The notes under the pieces were generated by a model that was not told the DNA's origin, searched no databases, and saw only the letters and a program-made list of their open reading frames with translations. Shown here piece after piece: positions 7,320 to 15,039 of a stretch of DNA of 39,011 nucleotides. A program made the translations under genes and the position numbers. Every line of letters starts with the position of its first letter. The first letter of the stretch is position 1. The DNA is from Anaerorhabdus sp036637135 (GTDB lineage: Bacteria > Bacillota_I > Bacilli_A > Erysipelotrichales > Erysipelotrichaceae): the NCBI RefSeq assembly GCF_036637135.1, contig NZ_JAVWNC010000019.1, forward strand, positions 1 through 39,011, read 5' to 3'.

Positions 7320-8030
7320 ATGGTAGGAAGACTTCAATGGGATTTAATCGGAGAACGTTTGTATGAAACAGGTACTTCACACGGTGTCTTATTTGTACAA
7401 GACAAAACTGGGGCTTATAAACCTGGTGTTGCATGGAATGGATTAACAGGAATTAAACAGTCACCAGATGGTGCTGAGTCAACAGATCAGTATGCAGATA
7501 ATGATAAATATTTATCTCTTACTTCTAAAGAAAACTTTAAAGGTACTATCGAAGCATTCACATATCCTGACGAGTTTAATGCTTGTGATGGATCTGCAGA
7601 GATCGTACCAGGTGTAACTGTAGGACAACAGAATCGTTCTCAATTCGGTATTTCATATGAAACTGTTATTGGTAATGATACTGTAGGAGAAGACTTCGGT
7701 ACTAAATTGCACATTATCTATGGTGCTAAGACTGCTCCTTCTGCAAAAGAATATGCTACAATTAATGATTCACCTGAAGCGTTGGCTTTATCATGGGAGT
7801 TCTCAACTACTCCAGCAACAGCTCCAGATGGATTTAAACCAACGGCATATATTTGCCTTAATTCTACAACTGTAGCTCCTGAAATTTACAATGCTGTTAG
7901 AGATAAGATCCAAGGTTCAGCAACAACAGAATCTAGCTTACCTTCTCTAGTAGAATTGATCACAATGATTAAAGGTGTTACCACTACTACAACAACTAGC
8001 ACTACGACTACAACTACTACAAAAGGTTAA
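7320..8030 (+). CDS. Major tail protein with Thr-rich C-terminal tail
   Basis: This 236-residue tail-tube protein starts at ATG 7320 after AGGAGGCAACAAATT. The opening (MVGRLQWDLIGERLYETG) and the beta-rich body with GVAWNGLTGIKQSPDGAE and KENFKGTIEAFTYPDEF are characteristic of siphovirus tube proteins that stack around the tape measure. Residues 221-234 are a run of threonines with one serine, ending in KG. The last 41 bp are identical to the end of the capsid gene. A short helical linker (about 188-219) separates the tube domain from the tail, which would put the Thr run on the outside of the tube and within reach of the glycosyltransferase. Confidence 0.92.
   Translation: MVGRLQWDLIGERLYETGTSHGVLFVQDKTGAYKPGVAWNGLTGIKQSPDGAESTDQYADNDKYLSLTSKENFKGTIEAFTYPDEFNACDGSAEIVPGVTVGQQNRSQFGISYETVIGNDTVGEDFGTKLHIIYGAKTAPSAKEYATINDSPEALALSWEFSTTPATAPDGFKPTAYICLNSTTVAPEIYNAVRDKIQGSATTESSLPSLVELITMIKGVTTTTTTSTTTTTTTKG
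7990..8030 (+). repeat. 41-bp direct repeat encoding the Thr-rich tail, copy 2 (tail gene 3' end)
   Basis: This is the exact partner of 5739-5779 and is also read in frame up to and including the stop codon. Upstream of the shared segment the two genes have no visible similarity apart from further Thr codons, so the block behaves like a portable C-terminal tag. Confidence 0.95.
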
Positions 8031-8044
8031 GACAAACTAGGTTA

Positions 8045-8067
8045 GGGCTCAGTTCTCTGGGTCCTTT
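8045..8067 (+). terminator. Weak intrinsic terminator or attenuator after the major tail gene
   Basis: GGGCTCAG (8045-8052) can pair with CTGGGTCC (8057-8064) around a TTCT loop, with two G-U pairs, and TTT follows. The U tract is short and interrupted, so partial termination is more likely than a full stop. This would fit stepping expression down after the abundant tail-tube protein. Confidence 0.45.
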
Positions 8068-8090
8068 CACTTTATAGGAGGAATAATAAT

Positions 8091-8621
8091 ATGTTAAAAA
8101 AAGAAATTAAGTATAAAAACTACGAAGGTACAGAGGTAACAGCACCTTTCTATTTCAACTATAACAAAATGGATTTGATTCGTCTTAAAGCTCGTACTGG
8201 GCGTGACATTCAAGATCAAGCTGTATTCTTAGCTGAAAGTGGAGATGAACAAGCTACTATTGAGTTCCTAGAAGATTTAATATTAACATCGTATGGGGTC
8301 AAAACTCCAGATGGCAAATCGTTCCTTAAAACTAAAGAGATTCGTCATGCATTTGAATACTCAGAAGCTTACGCAGAATTATTTGTAGAATTATTGACGG
8401 AACCTGGCGCGATGGCCAAATTTGCAAGTGGATTAATTGATGATTCAAACAAAGCTCCTAATTCAGAAAAAGCAGAGCTAATTGCTGAACATGCACAAAA
8501 ATCAGAATTGAATCTAGTTAAAGATCCTGAAGTAGTTGCAAAAGAGGCACAAGATGAATTAGACCGTTTAGAGTTTGAAGCATATAAAGCACAAAGAAAA
8601 CTAGAGGAGGAAAAAGTATGA
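8091..8621 (+). CDS. Tail assembly chaperone-like protein
   Basis: This 176-residue acidic protein directly follows the major tail gene. It opens with a beta-hairpin (KKEIKYKNYEGTEVTAPFYFN) followed by helices (KMDLIRLKARTG, EQATIEFLEDLILTSYG, EAYAELFVELLTEPGAMAKFASGLI). This arrangement is familiar from small phage proteins after the tube gene that act as tape-measure chaperones. The C-terminal third (about 125-176) is a highly charged helix, probably coiled coil. The start has TAGGAGGAATAATAAT. I see no clear slippery heptamer leading into a longer frame; instead the end overlaps the endolysin start (ATGA). A second, different chaperone-type gene follows the endolysin. Confidence 0.65.
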   Translation: MLKKEIKYKNYEGTEVTAPFYFNYNKMDLIRLKARTGRDIQDQAVFLAESGDEQATIEFLEDLILTSYGVKTPDGKSFLKTKEIRHAFEYSEAYAELFVELLTEPGAMAKFASGLIDDSNKAPNSEKAELIAEHAQKSELNLVKDPEVVAKEAQDELDRLEFEAYKAQRKLEEEKV

Positions 8622-9661
8622 CATTATTAGGTATTGATATTGCGTCGCATCAATCAGTTGAAGTAGCTGGTATGGATGGTATTGACTTCGTTATTGTTAA
8701 AGCAACTCAGGGCACATGGTATACAAACCCAGATGGGGATAAACAATATCAAACTGCTAAAGCAAAAGGTCGCTTATTAGGATCTTATCACTATGCTGAA
8801 GGTGGAGATCCAGTAGCAGAAGCAAATTTCTTTGTAGATAGTATTCAAGGATATATTAAAGAAGCTACTTTATGGTTGGATTGGGAACAAGGAGAAAATA
8901 AAGCTTGGGGTAATACTAACTGGTGTCGTGCATTCGTAAACCATGTATACGCTAGAACAGGTGTATGGTGTGGTATCTACGTACAAGCAAGTGCATTAAA
9001 TCAAGTAGCTAATTTAGCTTCAGACTGTCCTTTATGGATTGCTGGATATCCTACTAATGATCCAGGTTGGACTGTACCAACATTTATGTATTCAACAGCT
9101 CCTTGGCCTGTATATACTATTTGGCAATTCACTTCAGGTGGAAAACTAGATAAAAATATTGCTAATTTAACTGCTGCTGATTGGAAACGTATTGCTGATC
9201 CAAAAGGTAACCCAGGTACAGTAACTACAACCACTAAAGCCCCTGCTGCAGCACCACGTAGCCTTGACTCATTAGCTAATGAAGTTAATTTAGGGACATA
9301 TGGCGATGGTGACGAACGTAAACAAAAACTAGGCTCTATGTACAACGGAGTACAAGCTGTAGTTAACCATCGTGCTGGATATACTTCACAAGCAATTGAA
9401 GATTTAGCAAACGAAACTATTGCAGGTGTTTATGGTGATGGTGAACGTCGCAAACAAATTCTTGGTGGATTCTACGGGCCTGTTCAAGAACGTATTAATG
9501 CTAAATTTAATGCACCACAAGTTCGCACTTACACTGTAAAATCAGGTGATACTTTAAGCGGTATCGCTGCTAAGTTAGGTATTGGAACCAATGAGTTAAT
9601 TAACAAAAATGGTATTTCCAATCCTGATCTAATCTTTGCAGGACAAGTGTTACAGTACTAA
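8618..9661 (+). CDS. Endolysin: GH25 muramidase, two Cpl-7 repeats and LysM
   Basis: This 347-residue peptidoglycan hydrolase would lyse the host from within. Residues 1-195 are a GH25 lysozyme domain, with D7 (GIDIAS) and the D88-W-E90 pair (WLDWEQ) at the expected catalytic strands. A short Thr/Ala/Pro linker (about 200-213, including TVTTTTKAP) leads to two Cpl-7 (CW_7) wall-binding repeats at about 216-250 and 260-294 (DLANETIAGVYGDGERRKQ type), then a LysM domain at about 303-347 (YTVKSGDTLSGIA). There is no signal peptide, so release needs a holin; the holin candidate is far away at 37533. Placement between two tail-chaperone genes is unusual. ATG 8618 follows GAGGAGG and overlaps the preceding stop. 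Confidence 0.96.
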   Translation: MTLLGIDIASHQSVEVAGMDGIDFVIVKATQGTWYTNPDGDKQYQTAKAKGRLLGSYHYAEGGDPVAEANFFVDSIQGYIKEATLWLDWEQGENKAWGNTNWCRAFVNHVYARTGVWCGIYVQASALNQVANLASDCPLWIAGYPTNDPGWTVPTFMYSTAPWPVYTIWQFTSGGKLDKNIANLTAADWKRIADPKGNPGTVTTTTKAPAAAPRSLDSLANEVNLGTYGDGDERKQKLGSMYNGVQAVVNHRAGYTSQAIEDLANETIAGVYGDGERRKQILGGFYGPVQERINAKFNAPQVRTYTVKSGDTLSGIAAKLGIGTNELINKNGISNPDLIFAGQVLQY

Positions 9662-9669
9662 GATGATTT

Positions 9670-9710
9670 AGGGGTTCGGTTGTAAGATACTCAACCCCTA
9701 TTCATTTTTT
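9670..9710 (+). terminator. Intrinsic terminator after the endolysin
   Basis: AGGGGTT (9670-9676) pairs with AACCCCT (9693-9699) around a 16-base loop, followed by ATTCATTTTTT. This is a good Rho-independent signal. The tail genes continue downstream on the same strand, so read-through or a further promoter must serve them. Confidence 0.75.
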
Positions 9711-9732
9711 ACTATTTAAGGAGGTTATATGC

Positions 9733-10269
9733 TTGTTATATTTACAGATAACTGAAGATGAGCATTGGGATGCTGAAAAAGAACAATTTATATATCCTAA
9801 AGTAGGACCTATATACAGAATGGAGTATTCATTAAAGGCTATTGCTGAATGGGAAACCGAATATGCAAAACCTTTACTTACAACTAAGATGAACATAGAA
9901 GAACAATTATATTTATTTAGATGTATGTGTTTAGATGAACCATTCGATGTAGGAGAACTTAATCAAAGGGCCATAGATGAAATTGGTGATTATATGAATA
10001 GAAATACATCAGCTACCAAAGTTAATAATCCTAATGCATCGCCTAATACGTCCATCATGACAAGCGAAGTCATCTACGCATATTTATCAGCACTTGAGAT
10101 TCCATATACATGTGACATTTGGAATATTAAACGATTATTTATGCTTATTGAAGTTCGTAGTGATCATAAGAATCCTTCAGAAAAGAAAAAGATGACACAG
10201 AAAGAAATTAATGATCGTAACAAAGCTTTAAATGCTGAACGTCGCAAGAAATATAATACGAAGGGGTGA
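9733..10269 (+). CDS. Tail assembly chaperone (second, gpG/GT-region type)
   Basis: This 178-residue protein starts at TTG 9733, eight bases after AAGGAGG (9718-9724). A nearer ATG (9729) is out of frame and stops after eight codons. The TTG start gives MLYLQITEDEHWDAEKEQFI, which matches the MLTI...DEETxEFI opening of a common chaperone family in phages of Gram-positive bacteria. So does the following YRMEYSLKAIAEWETEYAKP. The middle (about 55-110) is helical and carries CMCLDEPFDVGEL. The C-terminus is Lys-rich (SEKKKMTQKEINDRNKALNAE), as in these proteins. It lies just upstream of the gp10-like gene and the tape measure, the normal chaperone position. Confidence 0.78.
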   Translation: MLYLQITEDEHWDAEKEQFIYPKVGPIYRMEYSLKAIAEWETEYAKPLLTTKMNIEEQLYLFRCMCLDEPFDVGELNQRAIDEIGDYMNRNTSATKVNNPNASPNTSIMTSEVIYAYLSALEIPYTCDIWNIKRLFMLIEVRSDHKNPSEKKKMTQKEINDRNKALNAERRKKYNTKG

Positions 10270-10273
10270 GTCT

Positions 10274-10657
10274 ATGCGTGTAGATATCACTGCCGAAGGG
10301 GATTTCAAAGATACAATCAATTGGCTTAACAAGGCTGCTAAAACGGCACCTGTAATGTCACTTAAACAGATCGGTGAATCTGGGGTAAGAGCTTTAAAGG
10401 CTGGTACACCTAGAGGAAAGACTGGACAAACGGCTTCTGGTTGGAAATATAGGATTACCTCCGATCGTAGAGGTTCATCAGTGGACTTCTATAACACAGC
10501 ACATCCAGAGTCTCAAGTAAACGTAGCTAAGTTAATACAACTAGGTCACGGTACTAAGAATGGTGGATATGTGCCTCCAAGAGATTATATCAACCCAGCA
10601 TTAAGAAACATATTTGATACTGCGGGTGATAAGATTGCCAAGGAGGTGTTTAAATGA
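10274..10657 (+). CDS. HK97 gp10-like tail component
   Basis: This 127-residue protein starts at ATG 10274 with AAGGGGTGAG just upstream; longer in-frame readings from 10232 have no binding site. The cues for the HK97-gp10/neck family are EGDFKDTINWLNKA at the N-terminus, RALKAGTPRGKTGQTASGWKY in the middle, and QLGHGTKNGGYVPPRDYINPAL near the end. In related phages this gene lies between the chaperone and tape measure genes, as here, and contributes to tail completion. It overlaps the tape measure start by four bases (ATGA). Confidence 0.88.
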   Translation: MRVDITAEGDFKDTINWLNKAAKTAPVMSLKQIGESGVRALKAGTPRGKTGQTASGWKYRITSDRRGSSVDFYNTAHPESQVNVAKLIQLGHGTKNGGYVPPRDYINPALRNIFDTAGDKIAKEVFK

Positions 10658-13600
10658 GTAGACCCATAGATGATAGGATTGTCCGTATGCGATTGGAAAA
10701 TTCTGACTTTAAATCTAAGGTTACCCAGACGGTTGGAATCTTCGGTAAGTTAGTAGGTAGTATGTCCAAAGTCAAAGATGTTGACTTAAGCAAATCTGCC
10801 AAAGATATGAATAATATTAACGATGCCGCTAAACAAACCAAGATGGACAAGCTTGTAGATGGTGTAACTAATGTAAGTTCTAAATTCTCTGCTCTAGGTA
10901 TTGTGGCTATTACAGCACTACAGAATATCACAAACAGAGCTGTTGATGCAGGACTAACAATGGCCAAATCGTTTACGGTTAAGCCAATCATGGATGGTTT
11001 CAGTGAGTATGAATTAAAAATGAAGTCAATCCAAACAATCATGTCAAATACTCAGGGCAATAGCTCGTTACAAGATGTTACTGGGACATTAGATGATTTG
11101 AATACCTATGCTGATAAAACCATTTATAACTTTGGTGAGATGACTAGAAACATTGGTACATTTACAGCAGCAGGGGTTAACTTACAAGATTCAGCAACAT
11201 CTATTAAAGGTATTGCCAATTTAGCAGCTGCTTCAGGATCAAATAGTGAACAAGCCTCTACTGCAATGTATCAATTATCACAAGCTCTATCAACCGGTTC
11301 TGTAAAACTTCAGGATTGGAACTCAGTAGTAAATGCAGGTATGGGTGGTAAGTTATTCCAGAATGCACTTCTTAAGACCGCTGACAATATGGGTATTGCT
11401 AATTCAGGTGCCGAGAACTTCAGGGAGTCATTACAAGAAGGATGGTTATCAACAGATGTATTACTAGCAACATTAAAAGAGTTCTCAGAAGATCAATCAA
11501 TGTTAGAAGCAGCGACTAAAGTTAGAACGTTCACACAACTTGTGGATACTGCTGGTGAGGCTATTGGATCTGGATGGGCTCAAACATGGGAAATAGTATT
11601 TGGTAACTTTGAAGAAGCTGGCGTTATGTGGACTAATGCAAACAATGCAATCTCTGGTCCTATTGAAGCCTCAGCAAATGCTCGTAATAAGATTCTTCAA
11701 GATTTAGTTAATCTAGGTGCTCGTGTATCTATAATTAATTCAATATCAAATGCGTTCAAAGCGTTAATGCAAATGGTTGGGTTAGTAAAGAAAGCGTTTT
11801 ATGAGGTATTCCCTCCGGTTACTGCTGAGATGTTAATGAAACTAATCAAGAACATTGAGATATTCTCTAACAAGCTGGTGTTAAATGAAGAAACTGCAAA
11901 CAAAGTTAAAGAAGTATTCAAAGGATTGTTCTCAATTCTAAGTATTGGTTGGTCAATTATCAAGCTGGTTGGAGAAGCATTCAAATCTTTAATACCAGCT
12001 GGTGTAGGTGGAAGTGTATTAGATCTATTAGTACGCGTCTCGAAGTTGATTCAAGAGTTTGACAAGTCACTTAAGTCAACAAAAGACACAAGTAAGGGAT
12101 TTAAGGACTTTGGTAAGACTGTAGATGACATCTTCGAGAAGATCAAGAAGTTTACTTCAAGTGTTGGGTCAATCATGGATGCGGTTGGCAGAGGCGTCAA
12201 AATGATTGCAAATGCCTTAGAACCATTTGTTAAAGCTATTGGTGGAGCAATCAAAGATCTAGCAGGAAGCTTTAATACACAAGATCTTCTCAACGGAGGT
12301 TTAATGGTAGCTTTATTCTTGGCTGCTAAGAAGATTAAAGGGATAGCTGGATCATTTGAAGGATTCATTGATAAGATTATTGACTCTGTTGGTGGATTTG
12401 AAGAAGCCTTTGGTATCTTTGGAAAACTAGGAGATTCATTAAGTGCTTTGACTCTTTCGGTTAAAGTAGGAACACTTGTTAAAATTGCAACCGCAGTTGG
12501 TATCTTAGCTGTATCAATCAAACTACTAGCTGGTATTCCTGCAGTAGATATTTCTAAAGCATTAATGGCAATCACGGTTGTATTAGTGTTATTGAGTAAG
12601 TCACTGGTAAGTATTGGTGCTGCTGGAGTTGGTATTAAAGCCGCTCTAACTGCCTCAGTTGTATTACCTGCATTGGCCACGGCGATACTAATTATGGCTG
12701 GAGCTATGAAAGTAATGGCTAGTATGGATGCTGATGATCTAAGTCGAGGTTTACTAGGCTTAGCTGGAACAGTAACTATATTAGTAACAGCATTGAAGAT
12801 CATGGGCAAAAACTCAGGAAGCATTGCTGTATCCTCATTACAATTATTAGCCCTATCAGTATCTGTAGTTATATTAGCAAGCGCAGTCAAGAAACTTAGT
12901 GAGATCAAATCCACTTCGTTAGCAAAAGCTGTTGGTGCACTTGGTGTTATTCTATTAGAGTTAGCAGTATTCTTGAAGATAGTTGACGGGTCTAGATTAA
13001 GCCCTGCCTCTGGAATAGCAGTTGCTGCTGTCGCTGGATCTATCATTATTATGGTAGTAGCTATCGAACGTATATCTGCAATACCTGTTAAACAGTTAGT
13101 TAAAGGTCTCGGAGTTATTGGGATTATATTAGCTGAAATTGGATTGTTTGTTAAACTTACCTCTGGTGCTAAGACTATAGGCGCTGCATTGTCAATGACG
13201 ATAATTGCAGGTGCTATACAGTTATTAATCAAACCTTTACAACAATTAGCCGCAATGAGTGTTAAACAGCTTATTAAGGGGTTAGGTGCTCTAGCTATTG
13301 TATTAGGTGAGGTTGTATTAGCAATGAGATTTGCAAGCGGAGGAATTGGTGGGGCTATTGCTATTACGGCAGTCGCTGTAGCCATTAATCTTCTTGTACC
13401 ACCATTGCAAGCATTAGGAAATATGAGTCTTAAACAGTTAGCTAAGGGTCTAGGTGCTCTTGCTGTTGCTTTAGGTGTTATAGCCATTGCTGCAAACTTA
13501 ATTGGTATTCCAGGTTCACTTGCACTGTTATCACTAGCAGCCGCTATTGGTGCATTAGGATTAGCCGCATTAGGTGTAGGTATTGGGTTATCTGCATTTG

Positions 13601-15039
13601 CTACAGCTCTTACAGTGTTAGCAAATATGACAGCCTCCAACGTAGAGACTATTATGAAGGCTCTAGGAGGTATCTTGAAAGGTCTTATTGAGCTTATTCC
13701 ATTGATGGTCAAGGCTATCGTAGTCTTTGTTACAGAAATGGCAAAAGCTATTGTAATCATGGCCCCTGTACTTGCACGAGCTGGTCTAGAGCTATTATTC
13801 CAGTTATTAACAATTATGGTAGAGTATATTCCTAAGTTAGCTCAGGTTGGGACTGATGTCATTATAGCCTTAATAGACGCTTTCACTGAGAATATCCCTC
13901 GTCTGGTTGATAAAGGTGTAGAAGCGGTTGTTAAATTAGTTAATGGTATGGCTAATGGTTTAAGAGAGCATAAACAAGAGATTGTAGACGCAGTATTAAA
14001 TATCACTGAGGCTATATTAGAGACTATCATTACAGCGCTTGTAGAAGTTATTGGGGTCTTATTTGGATGGATTCCTGGTGTTAAAGAAGCAACTAAAACA
14101 ATGGGTGAAGGAGCAACTTCAGCATTAAGGGACGCATTCGGAATTAAAGATGTCGGTGACACTAAGTCTAAAGAGTTTACTGGAGCTATTGATGCCAATA
14201 AAGCATTAGCTGGTACTGCTGGTGAGAACTTAGGTATCGCTGCTAAAGATGGTGCTGCTAAGACGAATATGACACCAGAAGGAACTAAGGCCGGTGGCTT
14301 GTTTAATACTGGATTAGGAAATCAGTCTGGTAATATTCATAACACTGGTAATAGCTTAGGTATAGCTGCTAAAGATGGTGCAGGTGGTGTAGATTTAAGT
14401 GGAACTGGTAATAGTGCTGGTACTGCATTCTCTAGTGGTTTAGGCAAGGCTGCTGGACCAACTAAAGATGCTGGTACAAATATCGCTAACAAGGGTAAAG
14501 ACGGAGCTGCTTCAGTTAATATGGACGCTACTGGTAAGAACTTCGGTGAAGGATTTGCTGGAGGTATTGAAAGTAAGCAGGATCGTGTTAATAAGGCAAG
14601 TACAAGTCTTGGTAGCTTGGCTAAAAGTGCTTTAGAAGGATTCTTGAAGATATTCTCTCCTTCACGTGTAATGCGTAAATCGGGTGGATATTTTGGTGAA
14701 GGTTTCGCACTTGGTATTGAAGATGAAGGTTCTGCTGTTGCTGACAAAGCTACTAGCATGGCTCGTGGTGCGGTTAAGGCTGTATCAAATATGGCAAGTC
14801 AATTCCAGAGTGCTGTTGAAGGGACATTAGATATGGCTCCTCGTATTACTCCTGTAATGGATATGTCAAATATGAACGGAAATCTTGGAGGTAATCTTAA
14901 TGTACCTGGAAACTTATCCCTTAACAATCAAGGATATGGTTCTGGTGATGTAAATATCACTATAAACGGGTATAATCAGGATCCTACAACCTTAGCTAAA
15001 CAAGTAGAACAAATTATAGTTAGGAGAATACAATCATGA
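10654..15039 (+). CDS. Tape measure protein
   Basis: This 1461-residue protein is the longest of the genome. It sets tail length and is expelled at infection; at roughly 0.15 nm per residue it predicts a tail near 200 nm. Residues about 80-300 carry the tape-measure N-terminal domain signature (SIQTIMSNTQG, TYADKTIYNFGEMTRNIGTF, TAMYQLSQALSTGSVKLQDW). Residues about 625-960 are hydrophobic and contain about six degenerate repeats of some 55-60 residues, built on a K-x-L-x-K-G-L-G-x-L-x-x-x-L core. The C-terminal third is Gly/Ala/Asn-rich, and the conserved SPSRVMRKSGGYFGEGFALGI-type segment appears at about 1335-1355. It starts at ATG 10654 after AAGGAGGTGTTTAA. Confidence 0.97.
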   Translation: MSRPIDDRIVRMRLENSDFKSKVTQTVGIFGKLVGSMSKVKDVDLSKSAKDMNNINDAAKQTKMDKLVDGVTNVSSKFSALGIVAITALQNITNRAVDAGLTMAKSFTVKPIMDGFSEYELKMKSIQTIMSNTQGNSSLQDVTGTLDDLNTYADKTIYNFGEMTRNIGTFTAAGVNLQDSATSIKGIANLAAASGSNSEQASTAMYQLSQALSTGSVKLQDWNSVVNAGMGGKLFQNALLKTADNMGIANSGAENFRESLQEGWLSTDVLLATLKEFSEDQSMLEAATKVRTFTQLVDTAGEAIGSGWAQTWEIVFGNFEEAGVMWTNANNAISGPIEASANARNKILQDLVNLGARVSIINSISNAFKALMQMVGLVKKAFYEVFPPVTAEMLMKLIKNIEIFSNKLVLNEETANKVKEVFKGLFSILSIGWSIIKLVGEAFKSLIPAGVGGSVLDLLVRVSKLIQEFDKSLKSTKDTSKGFKDFGKTVDDIFEKIKKFTSSVGSIMDAVGRGVKMIANALEPFVKAIGGAIKDLAGSFNTQDLLNGGLMVALFLAAKKIKGIAGSFEGFIDKIIDSVGGFEEAFGIFGKLGDSLSALTLSVKVGTLVKIATAVGILAVSIKLLAGIPAVDISKALMAITVVLVLLSKSLVSIGAAGVGIKAALTASVVLPALATAILIMAGAMKVMASMDADDLSRGLLGLAGTVTILVTALKIMGKNSGSIAVSSLQLLALSVSVVILASAVKKLSEIKSTSLAKAVGALGVILLELAVFLKIVDGSRLSPASGIAVAAVAGSIIIMVVAIERISAIPVKQLVKGLGVIGIILAEIGLFVKLTSGAKTIGAALSMTIIAGAIQLLIKPLQQLAAMSVKQLIKGLGALAIVLGEVVLAMRFASGGIGGAIAITAVAVAINLLVPPLQALGNMSLKQLAKGLGALAVALGVIAIAANLIGIPGSLALLSLAAAIGALGLAALGVGIGLSAFATALTVLANMTASNVETIMKALGGILKGLIELIPLMVKAIVVFVTEMAKAIVIMAPVLARAGLELLFQLLTIMVEYIPKLAQVGTDVIIALIDAFTENIPRLVDKGVEAVVKLVNGMANGLREHKQEIVDAVLNITEAILETIITALVEVIGVLFGWIPGVKEATKTMGEGATSALRDAFGIKDVGDTKSKEFTGAIDANKALAGTAGENLGIAAKDGAAKTNMTPEGTKAGGLFNTGLGNQSGNIHNTGNSLGIAAKDGAGGVDLSGTGNSAGTAFSSGLGKAAGPTKDAGTNIANKGKDGAASVNMDATGKNFGEGFAGGIESKQDRVNKASTSLGSLAKSALEGFLKIFSPSRVMRKSGGYFGEGFALGIEDEGSAVADKATSMARGAVKAVSNMASQFQSAVEGTLDMAPRITPVMDMSNMNGNLGGNLNVPGNLSLNNQGYGSGDVNITINGYNQDPTTLAKQVEQIIVRRIQS
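12532..13510 (+). repeat. Degenerate tandem repeats in the tape measure hydrophobic region
   Basis: About six in-frame repeat units of 55-60 residues can be aligned by eye. Each begins with a short connector and a helix such as MSVKQLIKGLGALAIVLGE, MSLKQLAKGLGALAVALG or IPVKQLVKGLGVIGIILAE. The last three are the most alike. They are hydrophobic enough to form membrane-spanning helices after ejection. Confidence 0.7.

Noticed and set aside
8091..8621. Programmed frameshift between the first tail chaperone and a following frame, as in lambda G/GT
   Set aside because: The downstream gene is the endolysin, which has its own ribosome binding site and start. I could not find a convincing slippery heptamer near the end of the chaperone gene.
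12051..13760. Antisense ORF of 569 codons opposite the tape measure gene
   Set aside because: It mirrors the repeated hydrophobic region, where Ala/Ile/Leu codons rarely give stops on the other strand. It has no convincing start region, its product is low-complexity Ile/Ala/Asn/Pro, and no other gene is on the minus strand.
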